A stretch of DNA of 64,000 nt from Micromussa lordhowensis (GCA_964020085.1 OZ026595.1:10219516-10283515), one strand, 5' to 3'. Positions 32,017 to 43,109 are shown, counted from the first letter of the stretch. The notes: generated by a model from the letters alone, not told the origin. Program-made: numbers and translations.

Positions 32017-33540
32017 TAATAGCAGTGCTGGAGTCACAGTGGGTAACGCCTCAAATATAACGGAAGGCAGAATACTATGGAGCGCAAATTCGTTAAGCGC
32101 TTTTTTTTCACTGATGAAGTACGATGAACAGAATAGTTTTAGTTATTTCAGATCAAAGCAGATTGCGAGAATAAACGTCGAATCTGTCGTGAACTGTTTT
32201 TGTCAAATTATCAAAAGTCTGATCTCAACGTTTTACTTGTTTTGCAGCAACAATCTTAGTCCAGTCTTGCTGCGTTGCAAACCTTGTTAATTCCTGAACT
32301 CAAGGTTAACCAGAAAGCTGAGATGTAACGAACAAACCTTGTGGGACCCAGGCAGTAACTGCTAACACTTGCTTTTAGACTATTCGAGTTATGTAAATGA
32401 GGAATAAAACCACATTCAACGAAGTATCAGAATCGATCATGTTCGCAAAACAAACCTATACGCTTTATTATGATTAATTACTATTGATTGATCTTATTAA
32501 AACAAATTATTTTTTTTTTACCCTTTGCAAAGTTTAGAATATTGACTACGATTAGAAGTGCATCAAATAAATATTCTTCTTTATGCTGTGTTGATTGTTT
32601 TTCTTTCTCTTTTTTTTCAACTGGAACGATCAGGCATGCGTTCGCGATCAAGAACCTTGTTGTAAGGAGCCAGTTTCCTTTCAAAACAGTCCTTTAAAAT
32701 AGCGGTATACCTTTAAATCATCGTAAGCTCGCATGCATTGTCTGGTATAAAATTAATCTGTGATTGAATGCACTTCAGTAAAATGTACAGGTCTCTAACC
32801 TCCTTTTCTTCTTGTGGTGAAGTGTTGCCGTTTGTTTTCTCTCTCTGGTTGATTACATTTATTACATGGTTCTACATTAAGACCAATCCCAGGGGTAAGA
32901 ACTTAATACAGGAGGTTGATATCTATAAATTCAGTCAAATGCAAAAAAAAAGTGGTACCCTGTTGGTACTGTAAAGCAATACGCTGCCAAGGAAACCAAA
33001 AAAGCCTGGGGCATTTTTCCGAATCCACCTGTTCTTCAATTTTGAAAAATACTTCGGTTTAAAAATATCTACTTTCGGTTTAAAAATATCGGGCTAGTGG
33101 CGCTCTCTGTTTTAAAATTAAAAGACGAAGAGGTCCTTGTTTAATCGCCTCTAAATAGTAACTTGCGACAGCGCCAAATGCTTGTCTTAAGTGACTACTA
33201 TGAAGGCTAAGGTGGTAAGCTGTATCGTAATTTTGCTTCGTCAGGGCCCGGGTAACAACGTTTTGGGCGTCGAGTAGGTTAAACACTACTGTCTAAGCGT
33301 AAGCCAGCTGGGAGATCGAGGCCTCTGAAATGACAGGAAATTCATTCAAAGTTAGAAAATGGGGTTTGCCTCGGTGTAAAAACTTGTGAAGTTTACTTTG
33401 TTTTGTAGCTATTGTTAGGGTTAGGGTCTATTATGTTGTTTTCTTTGTTTTCTTTGTTTTCTTTGTTTCACGTCACTGGTGAGTGTCACAGATTCTTACA
33501 CCGAGAATGAGCCACGAAATGTTGTTAGAAATTTCTTAAA
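32017..33540. other. 3' flank of copy 1, possible poly(A) signals; nothing else firm
   Basis: AATAAA at 32403-32408 is a plausible poly(A) signal about 390 bp after the stop. A tttctttgtt microsatellite run (about 33440-33470) and a two-unit TTAGGG run (about 33413-33428) are present. The open frames at 32768-32974 and 33080-33286 match nothing I recognise. Confidence 0.45.
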
Positions 33541-33710
33541 TAGCGATGTTTCTTGTTTACAAACATTGACGTGACATTTCTTTTGAAATTCAAATTTGCC
33601 AGCGACTGAACAATAGCATGCATTGTTTCAACAGCCAATAAACCTCTGGTTGGCACATTAATAACAATTGGTGACGTAACGAGGAAACATCGCTATACAA
33701 GTTTACTTCC

Positions 33711-33789
33711 AATAGCCCTTTTTACAGTTCCCGGCGCCATATTGGATTTGTAACCGCGCAAACACGATAGCGAGGCTCCCGGTGACCCG
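33711..33789 (+). repeat. Left TIR of the ISL2EU-type transposon (79 bp)
   Basis: It starts AATAGCCCTTTTTACAGTTC and ends CCCGGTGACCCG. It equals the inverse of the right TIR base for base once the inserted element and its 11-bp duplication are removed. Confidence 0.92.
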
Positions 33790-33863
33790 CGTAATACAAA
33801 AGCAGTAAATACAGCTGATCGCAATAGGCTTCTCACGTTCAATCGCTTCGAAAACAGTCGAAA

Positions 33864-35728
33864 ATGGTGCTTGTTTACCAAGATAAGGAGATTTCAACGC
33901 TAGAGGATATCCAGAAGTTAAAAGTGAAAGATTTGAGGGAGATATTACGTTCAAATTCGGAAGCGACGGGCGGAATTAAAGCGGACTTGGTGTTAAAGGT
34001 ATACGCTATTCTAATGCGTAATGTGCTACGACCGGGTGAGAATCAACAGCAAACTGCCGATAATATTCCTCAGAATGATCAAAGTACTGCAGAAAATGGA
34101 GGCGAATTCAAGTATGATGATACTTTACGAAGAATCTCGGCTCTCGGATGGTCCACTGATTTGCGTCTGCTCCCCGAGCTGAATTTCATTCAGCTTTACG
34201 ACTACCTTGTTGTGTCAACTCGCAAGTACCGCCACATTGTTCTCAAGGGAACAAACTACAAGAAATTGAAGTCGTATCAATTTTTCTTTGAAGGGAACGT
34301 TAAGAGGCTGGAAAGCAAATCCTATGATGGCAAGACGTACGTGAAAGCCACTGTTCTGCCATCGATGAAAAAGTCGCCTTACCGCGTGGTCGTGGAGTTC
34401 ACACCTCAGTGTGTGATATATTACGCTCAGCCTGTACCTGTCCCGCGGGGCTTGGCATGCAAGGAAAAGGAAAGTGCAATCATATAGGAGGTGTGCTGTT
34501 TGCCTTAGAAGACTTCACAAGACGCGGTCTTCAAAATCATCCTGAACCTCTGTCTTGTACATCGCGTCTTTCTGTATGGGTTGTTCCACGAAATCAGAGC
34601 GTGGCAGCCAAACCCCTTGACCAGGTCTTAATAAGAAAAATAAGGTTTGGAAAGAAAAACATCCGCCTCAAGCCAAAGTTGATAAACTTTGACCCAAGAC
34701 CACCACAACAGCGCAACAGGGATGCAGATGGGTTCAAAACTTTAAGCGAAAACCTCCAAAACTGTCTGCCTTCAAGCTCATTCTTCCTCTTTCACGACCT
34801 AAAATCAAACTGTTCTGAGGAACCCACCCTTCAAGAGACTGAAGAGCTAGTCGAGGAAACTGTTGCCTTCACCGACAGCTATGACATAGCTACTAATCGC
34901 TTTAAAACTATGATCGATGAACATGTTACGAGCCTAACCACTACACCAGAGGAGATCAAGGAAACTGAGAGGCTGACCAGAGGGCAATCAAAAAACGATT
35001 TTTGGTTTGAAAAAAGGAAAACTGTGTTAACAGCATCAAATTTTGGAAATGCTGCCAAAACAAAAGTGGAGCCGTCAAATAAAATAAAGGCAATACTTTA
35101 TGGTAACTTTACAACTGAAGCTGTCCAATATGGAATCGAAAGTGAAGAAAAAGCTGTAAATTTATTTATAAAGGAAATGGGTCAGGATGGAATCAGAGTA
35201 AAGGTGGAGGAAACGGGATTGTCATTGTCAAAGGACAAACCATACCTCGGCGCAAGCTTGGACAGAATAGTGACAATAATGGACACTGGTGAAAAATGGG
35301 GGATGGAGATCAAGTCTCCTTTCAGCAAAGCTGGCATGACTGTCGATGAAGCTTGTAAAGCAAAGAATTTTTTCCTGGAAAAACTAGCTGATGGGTCTGT
35401 TCAACTGAAAAGGAACCACAACTACTTTTGTCAAATTCAAGGTCAGCTGTACTGTTCCCTCATACCCCTTGAAGGCATTTTTTTAGTAGTGTACTTTGGA
35501 GAAAACATGCCACTGTTTATTGAAAAAATTCACTTTGATAACAGCAAATGGCGCGATGACTTGTTACCAAAGATTGATTATTTTTATCGAAGGGCTTTTT
35601 TTCCTGAGGTGCTGACCGGACGAGTGAAAAGAGGGAAGGTCCTTTACCTACATGGTGGTTGGCTTCCATTCGGACACTATTCAAGCTCAAGAAGTGGTTT
35701 AAAGTTAACACTTCAGAGAGCAAAATGA
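33864..35728 (+). pseudogene. SAP + YqaJ-type nuclease gene of the transposon (one frameshift)
   Basis: The first frame (33864-34487) begins MVLVYQDKEISTLEDIQ and holds a SAP-like DNA-binding helix pair (KLKVKDLREILRSN...GIKADLVLKVY). The second frame (34409-35728) continues with a zinc-binding segment (CTCPAG...KCNHIGG, SWIM-like CxC...CxH). A YqaJ exonuclease fold of the lambda-exonuclease type follows: GIESEEKAV, LGASLDRIV and WGMEIKSPFSK provide the Glu, Asp and Glu-x-Lys residues. Together this is about 620 residues. The frames join near 34430 at the first zinc Cys, consistent with one missing base. The natural role in transposition is not established. Confidence 0.8.
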
Positions 35729-35927
35729 GGTGAACAATGAATACTTGTAAATATTAAGGGTAAAATTCAAAACCATTCTTTTCTTTAAGCATGAACAGTG
35801 CAAAAAATACATGTAATTTCATTTTTTACTGAAATAAAGTAAACACTTGGTTCCATGATTATTTGTTTTATATTAATTATGTCTGTGTCTCAAAAGGAAT
35901 GTCAGATTTTTCCATAGAAAAAAAAAG

Positions 35928-36066
35928 CTTATTAACCGAGCTTAGGTTGTCTGTCTGTATATGACAATCTTGACCTTGGTCATGAGTACAGATCTCACTT
36001 CATTCAGCCTGTACTCATGACCAAGGTCAAAATTCTCCCATACAGACCCCCTGGTTGGTTAATAAG
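35928..36066. mobile_element. MITE, CTTATTAACC termini, inside the ISL2EU-type transposon
   Basis: Left gcttattaacc with 'accttggtcatgagtaca' mirrors right 'tgtactcatgaccaaggt' and ggttaataag. About 140 bp, between the nuclease gene and the gypsy insertion. Confidence 0.65.
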
Positions 36067-36369
36067 ACAGTGGTACAAAATCCCAATGGTTACATAGAAT
36101 ATGAAAGTAATGGAAGCTAAGAGGCTGATTACATGAACCGGGCTGAGCTGGCTAGCTGGGCTTCTGTCACACTTGTAAAATGCAACAAAAGTAGAAAAAC
36201 ATTCCGCCTATTTAACATGCAGACAATGATATTGTTATAGTCGCTTTAAAAACGCCATTTTCTTTCAAGCTTTGGCCAAGTAGCCATGCTACTGAACAAA
36301 AGTCATCCCAGCTAACCAGGGCAGCCTGCCTGTTAATCAGCCCAAAATTACGGAATGTATACACACACT

Positions 36370-36531
36370 TGTGATGATATGTAGTTCAAATGCACTTCCG
36401 GTGACGTAAGCACCATGTGAACCGTCGTGCTTCGCGCTCTTTGGCATGTAGTTCCCGCCATGTTGTTGACTGGATATTAAAAGTCAAATAGTTCTGATCT
36501 TTCGCCTCCTATATAGCTTGCGGCTATTACA
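36370..36531 (+). repeat. 5' LTR of gypsy element B (162 bp)
   Basis: It begins TGTGATGATATG and ends GCTATTACA. A TATATAG near its end (about 36511-36517) and GGATATTAAAAG upstream are candidate promoter boxes. The LTR is very short for a Ty3/gypsy element. Confidence 0.96.
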
Positions 36532-36549
36532 TGGTGTCAGAAGTAAACC
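36532..36549 (+). other. Primer-binding site of gypsy element B
   Basis: TGGTGTCAGAAGTAAACC follows the 5' LTR directly. The leading TGG is complementary to a tRNA CCA end. The tRNA species is not assigned. Confidence 0.75.
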
Positions 36550-36564
36550 AAAAACCTCGGAAAC

Positions 36565-39500
36565 ATGGCTTTAAGCGGCATCGAATGCCCAGTTATGCAG
36601 TGGGACGGCGACAACCCAAAGGAAAACTGGCGGCGTTTCAAGCAACACGTCGAGCTAATGTTTACAGGACCTCTTAAATCCAGAACAGAACAGGAGAAAT
36701 GCAGCTATCTACTCATCTGGGTCGGTCAGAAAGGAAGGGATATCTACAACACGTGGTGTGACATTTCCGACGATGACCGTAAGAAATTAGAAACATACTA
36801 CGAACGTTTTGAGAATCACGTAAGTCCCAAAGCAAATCCTGTTTTTGCCAGATTCAAATTCCACAGTCGAGTCCAAGAATCATCAGAAACAGCGGAGAAA
36901 TTCATCACGGCATTACGAATTCTAGCCCAGGATTGTGATTTCAAAGACCCAGAAGAAATGATTCGAGACCGTATAGTCTTCGGAACGAATTCACTCAAAG
37001 TCAGAGAAAAGTTAATCTCAAAGGGAGCCAAGTTAACGCTGGATAAAGCTATAGAAATTGCAAGGTCACACGAATCCTCTCAAGCCCAGCTCACAGCCAT
37101 GGCAGCTGAAACCGCAGATGGGTCTATACACTTAGTACAGAGACGAAACCAAGGGGAAGAGCCACAGGATACCCAACACCAAAACCACCCCCCAGCATAT
37201 CAAGTATCCCCACCTTTCAAGCCTCCCAGGGGAACGAGAGCTTGCGGAAACTGTGGTCGCCCTCACAACGCATCAGCCAAATGCCCAGCACATGGTAAGA
37301 CATGCCTCTACTGCAAGAAATTAAACCACTTTGCAGAAGTCTGCCACTCCAAGGCCCGCAGACAACGGATTCACGCAATAGAAGATTCAAGGGATTCCGC
37401 TGCAGAAACAACCTTTGAATCCATTATTTTCCAATCGGTCACCATAGCAAATCTAACACATGGTGCACCCGCATCTAGTCGAGATGAAGTATTTGTATCC
37501 CTTCAAGTAAACCTGGCGCAGAGCGATAACAGGAAGACCACCCTAAGAGCCAAACTTGACACTGGGGCCCAGGGCAACATACTACCCATGAGACTTTACC
37601 GTGAGATGTTCCCACATCAAGTAGACAACAGTGGTAAACTCAAACCTAAGGCCCTGCTGTCTTCAAATGTTGTGCTCACTGCCTATGGAGGCTCGCAAAT
37701 TAAACACCATGGCATAGTCACCATACCCTGCACTTACGGGAAAGCGAGCACACTCGCACCCTTTTACGTCACTGACATCCCAGGTCCTGCAATCATCGGC
37801 CTGCCAACTTCCACTGACCTGAACCTGCTACAGTTTAATTGTGCTATACAGGCACAACATCCCCACATCAGTAACCATGGATGCCTAAAGGACAGGAATC
37901 TTGAACCAGCCAAGGAAACCACCTCGATAAAAGACAAGCAAGATCTGATACAACAATACCCTGAGTGTTTTAATGGCATCGGGAAATTCCAAGGGGAATA
38001 CCATATTACAGTTGACCCCAGTGTTCCACCAGTGATTCATCCTCCACGACGCGTGCCAGTCAGCCTCAAGGATGACATCAAGAGTGAATTGGATGATATG
38101 GTCAAGAACGGCATCATTACCAAACTTGAGGAAGGTGAACCCACACCCTGGGTTAACAGTCTAGTCTACCGACGGAAACAAAATGGGAGGTTGAGACTTT
38201 GCTTAGACCCCAAAGATCTCAACGCAGCCATCCAGAGAGAACACCATGTTACCCCCACTTTAGAAGAGATCTTACCCAAACTGACCGGAGCTACAGTTTT
38301 CTCCATTGTTGATGCTAAGTGTGGGTACTGGAACGTTGTTCTCGACAAGGAGTCGAGTTACCTCACCACATTCAATTCCCCTTTTGGTAGATACAGATTC
38401 AACCGCATGCCCTTTGGGCTGAAAATGTCACAAGACATCTTTCAGACCAAAATTGACCAAACATTTGAGGGGTGTGAAGGGGTGGCAGGAATTGCAGACG
38501 ACATCGTAGTTTTTGGAAAAACTAGTGAAGAGCATGACCGAAACATGCATGGTATGCTAAGACGATGCCAAGATACAGGCCTGAAGCTGAACCCTGAGAA
38601 ATGCTTTGTAAAGCAGGAGAAAATCAGATTTTATGGCGTAGTCTGTAGCCAAGACGGGATCCAGCCAGATCCAAACAAAATCTCGGCACTGAAACAAATG
38701 TCAGCTCCAACCAGCCGCCAGGAACTGCAGACCTTCTTAGGTCTAGCAAACTACATGGGTCCCTTCATCCCGAATTTAAGCACACTAACAGCCCCACTTC
38801 GAGAGCTCCTAAAGGAAAGCCACCAATTTGACTGGAGTCCAGCACACCAAGAAGCCTACAACAAAATCAAGGACTCCATCAGTAGTGAAGTCACTCTAAC
38901 CTACTTTGATCCAAAGAAGGAGATCACCTTACAAGTTGACGCTTCACTGAAAGGCCTGGGCGCAGTACTCTTACAGGATAACAAACCTGTTGCTTTTGCG
39001 AGCAAAGCACTCACTGATGTGGAAACAAGATATGCAAACATTGAACGAGAACTGCTTGCTGTGGTGTACGGGTGTGAGAAGTTTCATACTTACCTGTTTG
39101 GTCACAATTTCACAGTCAACACTGATCACAAGCCCCTCGAGAGTATTCATCTAAAACACTTGATAGCTGCACCCCCGCGTCTTCAGAGGATGCTATTGAG
39201 ACTACAACCGTATGACCTTGTCATCCGCTACCAACCAGGCAAGAGCATCGAGATCGCAGACGCACTCTCCCGGTTATCACCAGAAGAAACAGAAGCCATC
39301 CCTGGGATGAATGTTCAAGTACACGACATCCACCCTCAATTCAGTAACAGCATTTTGCAGAGAATTAGAGAACAAACCGTGTCAGACCCAGAGCTCAATG
39401 TACTGAAGGAAATGATCCACTCTGGTTGGCCGTCGACCATCCAGCAAGTCCCAGTGCCCTTAAAACCTTATTGGCCTTTTCGCGATGAACTCGCTGTAGA

Positions 39501-40617
39501 AGATGGGATAGTCGTGAAGAGTCACCGCATCATTATCCCCACTGTGCTACAGAAGGAAATCTTGACAAAGCTCCATGCAGCACATCAAGGAATTGAGAAG
39601 ACAAAGCTCAGAGCTAGGACCGCCGTATACTGGAGAGGGCTAAACAAAGACATCGATGAAATAACCAAGACATGTAGCACTTGCCAGGAGCTGCACCCAA
39701 GCCAGCAAAAAGAGCCCCTGATCCTCACAGAGGTGCCACCAAGGGCATGGCACACTATTGGTACAGACCTCTTTACCTTAGAGGGTTCAGAGTATCTAGT
39801 AGTTGCTGATTATTACTCGAAGTATCCATTTGTTAGGCAAATACCAAGGGGACAAGTCAACAGCCACACAGTAACCAAAATGCTGCGACAGATTTTCAGC
39901 GAGCAGGGCATTCCCAAGGTAGTAAGATCCGATAACGGGCCCCACTACAGTGGTCAAGCATTCCAAGATTTTGCAAGAGAACTGGGTTTCCAGCATGTGA
40001 CAAGCTCCCCACACTATCCACGTAGCAATGGTTTTATTGAAAGCCAGGTGAAATCAGTTAAAGCTGCTCTTCGCAAAGCGAAAACCACTCACAGCGACCC
40101 TGACATGGCCCTCCTGTGCCTTAGAACCACACCCATTGATCACAAACTGCCATCGCCTGCTGAACTACTTCTTGGTCGAGCAATCCAGGACAACCTCCCG
40201 AGAAAAATCCCTAGAGATGCCTTAAACGAAGTAGTCACCCCCAGACTAGAGGAGAGACAGGAGCTGCAAAAGTTCTACCATGACAGGTCCGCAAGGCAAC
40301 TTCCTGCACTAAAACCAGGACAAAGAGTAAGCATCCAGGATCAAACGACACTGAAATGGAAACCAGCCGAAGTGAGAGAAAAGCTTGCGGGAGTCCCCCG
40401 ATCATATGCTGTGTCAACCCCGACTGGAAGAGAGCTGAGGCGCACTAGAACCCATATACGTCCTGCCCCCCAGAGCAACATAGAAGTCAAACCAGATACA
40501 GATGAGCAAGCTGTGGTACAAGATGCCCCCTTTGAGAATCAAGCTGCCGCATTCCCAGGCAGTTATGTAACTCGGAGTTGCAGGATTAGCAAACCCCCCG
40601 AAAAGCTGGACATATGA
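36565..40617 (+). CDS. Gag-Pol polyprotein of gypsy element B (1350 aa, intact)
   Basis: A single fused frame. Gag occupies residues 1 to about 260, with capsid-like sequence (WDGDNPKENWRRFKQHVEL) and paired zinc knuckles (CGNCGRPHN...C and CLYCKKLNHFAEVC, about 226-258). Protease LDTGAQGN is near 331. RT has LRLCLDPKDLN, FSIVDAKCGYW and the active box GIADDIVVFG near 642. RNase H has LQVDASLKGLGAVLL near 790 and NTDHKPLES. Integrase has HHCC (HAAHQGIEKTK...CSTCQ), then Asp in IGTDLF (about 1065), Asp in RSDNGPHYSG (about 1122) and Glu in SNGFIESQVKS (about 1158). Gag and Pol are fused without a frameshift, as in several metazoan Ty3 lineages. It ends 131 bp before the 3' LTR. Confidence 0.95.
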   Translation: MALSGIECPVMQWDGDNPKENWRRFKQHVELMFTGPLKSRTEQEKCSYLLIWVGQKGRDIYNTWCDISDDDRKKLETYYERFENHVSPKANPVFARFKFHSRVQESSETAEKFITALRILAQDCDFKDPEEMIRDRIVFGTNSLKVREKLISKGAKLTLDKAIEIARSHESSQAQLTAMAAETADGSIHLVQRRNQGEEPQDTQHQNHPPAYQVSPPFKPPRGTRACGNCGRPHNASAKCPAHGKTCLYCKKLNHFAEVCHSKARRQRIHAIEDSRDSAAETTFESIIFQSVTIANLTHGAPASSRDEVFVSLQVNLAQSDNRKTTLRAKLDTGAQGNILPMRLYREMFPHQVDNSGKLKPKALLSSNVVLTAYGGSQIKHHGIVTIPCTYGKASTLAPFYVTDIPGPAIIGLPTSTDLNLLQFNCAIQAQHPHISNHGCLKDRNLEPAKETTSIKDKQDLIQQYPECFNGIGKFQGEYHITVDPSVPPVIHPPRRVPVSLKDDIKSELDDMVKNGIITKLEEGEPTPWVNSLVYRRKQNGRLRLCLDPKDLNAAIQREHHVTPTLEEILPKLTGATVFSIVDAKCGYWNVVLDKESSYLTTFNSPFGRYRFNRMPFGLKMSQDIFQTKIDQTFEGCEGVAGIADDIVVFGKTSEEHDRNMHGMLRRCQDTGLKLNPEKCFVKQEKIRFYGVVCSQDGIQPDPNKISALKQMSAPTSRQELQTFLGLANYMGPFIPNLSTLTAPLRELLKESHQFDWSPAHQEAYNKIKDSISSEVTLTYFDPKKEITLQVDASLKGLGAVLLQDNKPVAFASKALTDVETRYANIERELLAVVYGCEKFHTYLFGHNFTVNTDHKPLESIHLKHLIAAPPRLQRMLLRLQPYDLVIRYQPGKSIEIADALSRLSPEETEAIPGMNVQVHDIHPQFSNSILQRIREQTVSDPELNVLKEMIHSGWPSTIQQVPVPLKPYWPFRDELAVEDGIVVKSHRIIIPTVLQKEILTKLHAAHQGIEKTKLRARTAVYWRGLNKDIDEITKTCSTCQELHPSQQKEPLILTEVPPRAWHTIGTDLFTLEGSEYLVVADYYSKYPFVRQIPRGQVNSHTVTKMLRQIFSEQGIPKVVRSDNGPHYSGQAFQDFARELGFQHVTSSPHYPRSNGFIESQVKSVKAALRKAKTTHSDPDMALLCLRTTPIDHKLPSPAELLLGRAIQDNLPRKIPRDALNEVVTPRLEERQELQKFYHDRSARQLPALKPGQRVSIQDQTTLKWKPAEVREKLAGVPRSYAVSTPTGRELRRTRTHIRPAPQSNIEVKPDTDEQAVVQDAPFENQAAAFPGSYVTRSCRISKPPEKLDI

Positions 40618-40735
40618 CCTGCTCTTTGTTGAACAATGTTGATCTATTAACAAAGGAACGTTTGTTGTTGACTTATAGTTATGTTCCTTTGTACTAGTTA
40701 GTTGTTGTTTGTTTGCTGCTATAACTCACCTCATC

Positions 40736-40748
40736 AGGAGGAGAGGGA
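40736..40748 (+). other. Polypurine tract of gypsy element B
   Basis: AGGAGGAGAGGGA lies immediately before the 3' LTR, the expected plus-strand primer site. Confidence 0.85.
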
Positions 40749-40910
40749 TGTGATGATATGTAGTTCAAATGCACTTCCGGTGACGTAAGCACCATGTGAA
40801 CCGTCGTGCTTCGCGCTCTTTGGCATGTAGTTCCCGCCATGTTGTTGACTGGATATTAAAAGTCAAATAGTTCTGATCTTTCGCCTCCTATATAGCTTGC
40901 GGCTATTACA
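40749..40910 (+). repeat. 3' LTR of gypsy element B (162 bp)
   Basis: Base-for-base the same as the 5' LTR. Followed by ACACT, the target duplication. Confidence 0.96.
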
Positions 40911-40940
40911 ACACTCACTATATGAAAGCTTAAGCGGGAA

Positions 40941-42269
40941 TCATGAGCTATTAGCCGGTGGCAGTAAAGGGGGTAGAAAATTTGTCAGAAGGCCACAGAC
41001 AGTTGCAATTTGTGTTGCATAAGGGCTTAAGGTGTTCGGTAAAATGCCATCTAAAATGTGGTAAGTCTTAATGCGGCCAATTGCACGCTCCACATGAATA
41101 CGGACTGAAGCGATGCTCATAGTTTCTTCGGTTTCAGCTGCCGTCATTTGTTCACGACCGGCCAGAAATGGTGGCATGTTAACTGAAACACCAGCAGGTA
41201 CAATTGCAGAAATGTCAAATCCTCGGTCTACCATGACATTGTCACCCGCTTCCAACAAATCCAATACTCCACTCTCTCTTGTTATTTGCTTATCAGACAC
41301 ACGCCCTCCCCAGAGATCTGACAGGAAAGTTACCTGTCCATTTGGGGTTACCCCAACTAGCAACTTCCAGGTATTATGATGTTTATAATCGGACCATGTC
41401 TCTGACTGGGCCAGCATAGCAGAAGGCCGCTGAATAAATAGTTCCGTGCAGTCTAGAATGATCCTGGTTGTGGCATACTGAGCAAACTCCTTTGGCATGT
41501 TTTTGCGGACAAGTTCCTGAGTGGGGAATGGAAACAGTTCCTTCATTTCATAGTACAACAAATTTATCCAGGTGATACAAATCCTAGATACTAGGCTGGT
41601 ACTGATACCAAATCTGTCAGCAAGGTCTTGCACAAAGAGGCCAGCCTTCAGTCGCATGAGTACGAGAAGAAACTCATCCAGATAACTAAGCTTTCTTGAA
41701 GGGCCAGGTTTACGCTTGTTATCATCAGTTTGATAAGGCTGGCTTTCCTTTAGTAGATTTTCGCCCTTCCAATACTGCATTTTGGCAAGCTTTGGTTCAA
41801 TGTACTTGTAGACGCTAATCAATGCATCATAACTTGGGAAGCCAGTGTAAAATAAAACCGCAGCATTGTCATCCTTAATTTTTTCGAGTGAAAATTGCCG
41901 TTCCAGTAACACTGCTTTTTCCTTTTCTGCTTCCCAGAGCTTTTCCTGGCAGTCAGCTAGTTCAATTTCAAGTAAGGCAATTTTTCTTTGCAGTTCAAGG
42001 AAAATATCAGGCTCTGTTTGAGGGGTCTCACTCTCCAATTCAACAGCATTTTCATCAAACTGTGACAATGAACCAGCAGCAGAAGTTGAGGGTTCATCAG
42101 AGGAAAATGCTCTGTAGGCTCCAACATGCAATGCTGACACTGCTTCTCCAACAGACTCTGGAGTTGACTCATCGGTTACTTGTTGCATTCTTTCCGCTGG
42201 TGCCTTCCTTTGCTTCTTTCCCAAGGTCCAGCTAAAAAGACAAGGCTCTGCACCTAATAAATAAATCAA
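40941..42269 (-). CDS. DDE transposase of the ISL2EU-type transposon (catalytic part)
   Basis: This 442-residue minus-strand frame has an N-terminal acidic, then coiled-coil-like region (LELQRKIALLEIELADCQEK). A helix-turn-helix-like segment follows (LADRFGISTSLVSRICITW), then a DDE_Tnp_4-type domain: TTRIILDCTELFIQRP (Asp), DNVMVDRGFDI (Asp) and RIHVERAIGRIK (Glu). All three acidic residues are present and the frame is uninterrupted. The THAP DNA-binding domain is encoded upstream (42668-42980), most likely joined by an intron over 42270-42667. The start at 42269 is probably not the true protein start. Confidence 0.82.
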   Translation of the reverse strand: MIYLLGAEPCLFSWTLGKKQRKAPAERMQQVTDESTPESVGEAVSALHVGAYRAFSSDEPSTSAAGSLSQFDENAVELESETPQTEPDIFLELQRKIALLEIELADCQEKLWEAEKEKAVLLERQFSLEKIKDDNAAVLFYTGFPSYDALISVYKYIEPKLAKMQYWKGENLLKESQPYQTDDNKRKPGPSRKLSYLDEFLLVLMRLKAGLFVQDLADRFGISTSLVSRICITWINLLYYEMKELFPFPTQELVRKNMPKEFAQYATTRIILDCTELFIQRPSAMLAQSETWSDYKHHNTWKLLVGVTPNGQVTFLSDLWGGRVSDKQITRESGVLDLLEAGDNVMVDRGFDISAIVPAGVSVNMPPFLAGREQMTAAETEETMSIASVRIHVERAIGRIKTYHILDGILPNTLSPYATQIATVCGLLTNFLPPLLPPANSS

Positions 42270-42667
42270 TTAATTAATAAACAAATAATAAATTAAGCTG
42301 CAATAATTTATTACTTTTAAAGTCCAGCAAAACATATAACACATTATGAAACACTGGAATCATAAAGTTCACAATAAACAACACTCATATGAACAATACA
42401 AACGTTTTACATTTTCTTAGCTTAACACTGCTGTCATGTGAACGAAACAAGACAGCAAAATAATCAGAAATTTTAACATACAATGTAAACAATACTCGCT
42501 CAAAAAATACAAGCACAGTCTGTGATTTGGAAAAAACTTTAAGGGCTACTTGGTATTAAAAAGACCAAAATATCTTCGCATTTTTAGTTTTTCATAGTTT
42601 AAATGCGAAATGCACTCAGCACTGTTGTCATGTAAACAAAACAAAAGCACAACAAACGACCGAAATA

Positions 42668-42980
42668 TCACAAACCTTTCTTTAAAATCCAGCGACCAGT
42701 AAGTTTTTTTGAAATATCTTCGGTTCGAAAATGTTCATGGCAAAGAACGGTGGAAGTGGAAATGACAAATCCATCCTGTCCATGTCGCCGCTTGATGAGG
42801 GAACACCACCGTTTTCTTCGCTTAGCGTCCTTAGCTAGGAAACTCGAAGAAATGGTAACTTGTTCGCGTTCCGTTAATGTCGTAGGCGCTATTATTACAG
42901 TCAAAAGCTGCACAATACTTTCCTCTTCTCTTTCGAGTAACAGGGGACGTTTCCTCGGTGCTTAAACTTTCATTCATTTC
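42668..42980 (-). pseudogene. THAP zinc-finger exon of the transposase (one frame change)
   Basis: C2CH THAP features: RGKYCAAFDCNNS (C-x4-C), HFFEFP, KRWCSLIKRR and a C-x2-H in VLCHEHFRTEDI. The domain is split between two frames at FEFP/KDAKRRKRW near 42838, so a small indel interrupts it. THAP domains bind DNA in a sequence-specific manner and would recognise the transposon ends. It lies upstream of the DDE frame on the same strand. Confidence 0.75.
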
Positions 42981-43046
42981 TAAAAATACTCGAGAAACTG
43001 ACAACACACTTGAGAAATCAACCAAAATTCTTTACGACGCCTGCAT

Positions 43047-43109
43047 CGGGTCACCGGGAGCCTCGCTATCGTGTTTGCGCGGTTACAAATCCAATATGGC
43101 GCCGGGAAC
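43047..43109 (-). repeat. Right TIR of the ISL2EU-type transposon, inner part
   Basis: 63 bp that match the left TIR exactly in inverse. The TIR resumes at 44603-44618 (tgtaaaaagggctatt). The break is the insertion at 43110-44591. Confidence 0.92.

Larger units (their letters stand above)
36370..40910 (+). mobile_element. Ty3/gypsy LTR retrotransposon, intact (element B)
   Basis: LTRs of 162 bp at 36370-36531 and 40749-40910 are identical by eye. They are flanked by a 5-bp duplication ACACT (36365-36369, 40911-40915). A primer-binding site (TGGTGTCAGAAGTAAACC) follows the 5' LTR, and a polypurine tract (aggaggagaggga) precedes the 3' LTR. One uninterrupted 1350-codon gag-pol frame lies between. 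Identical LTRs mean a very recent insertion, so the element may be active. It landed between the two genes of the ISL2EU-type transposon. Confidence 0.96.
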
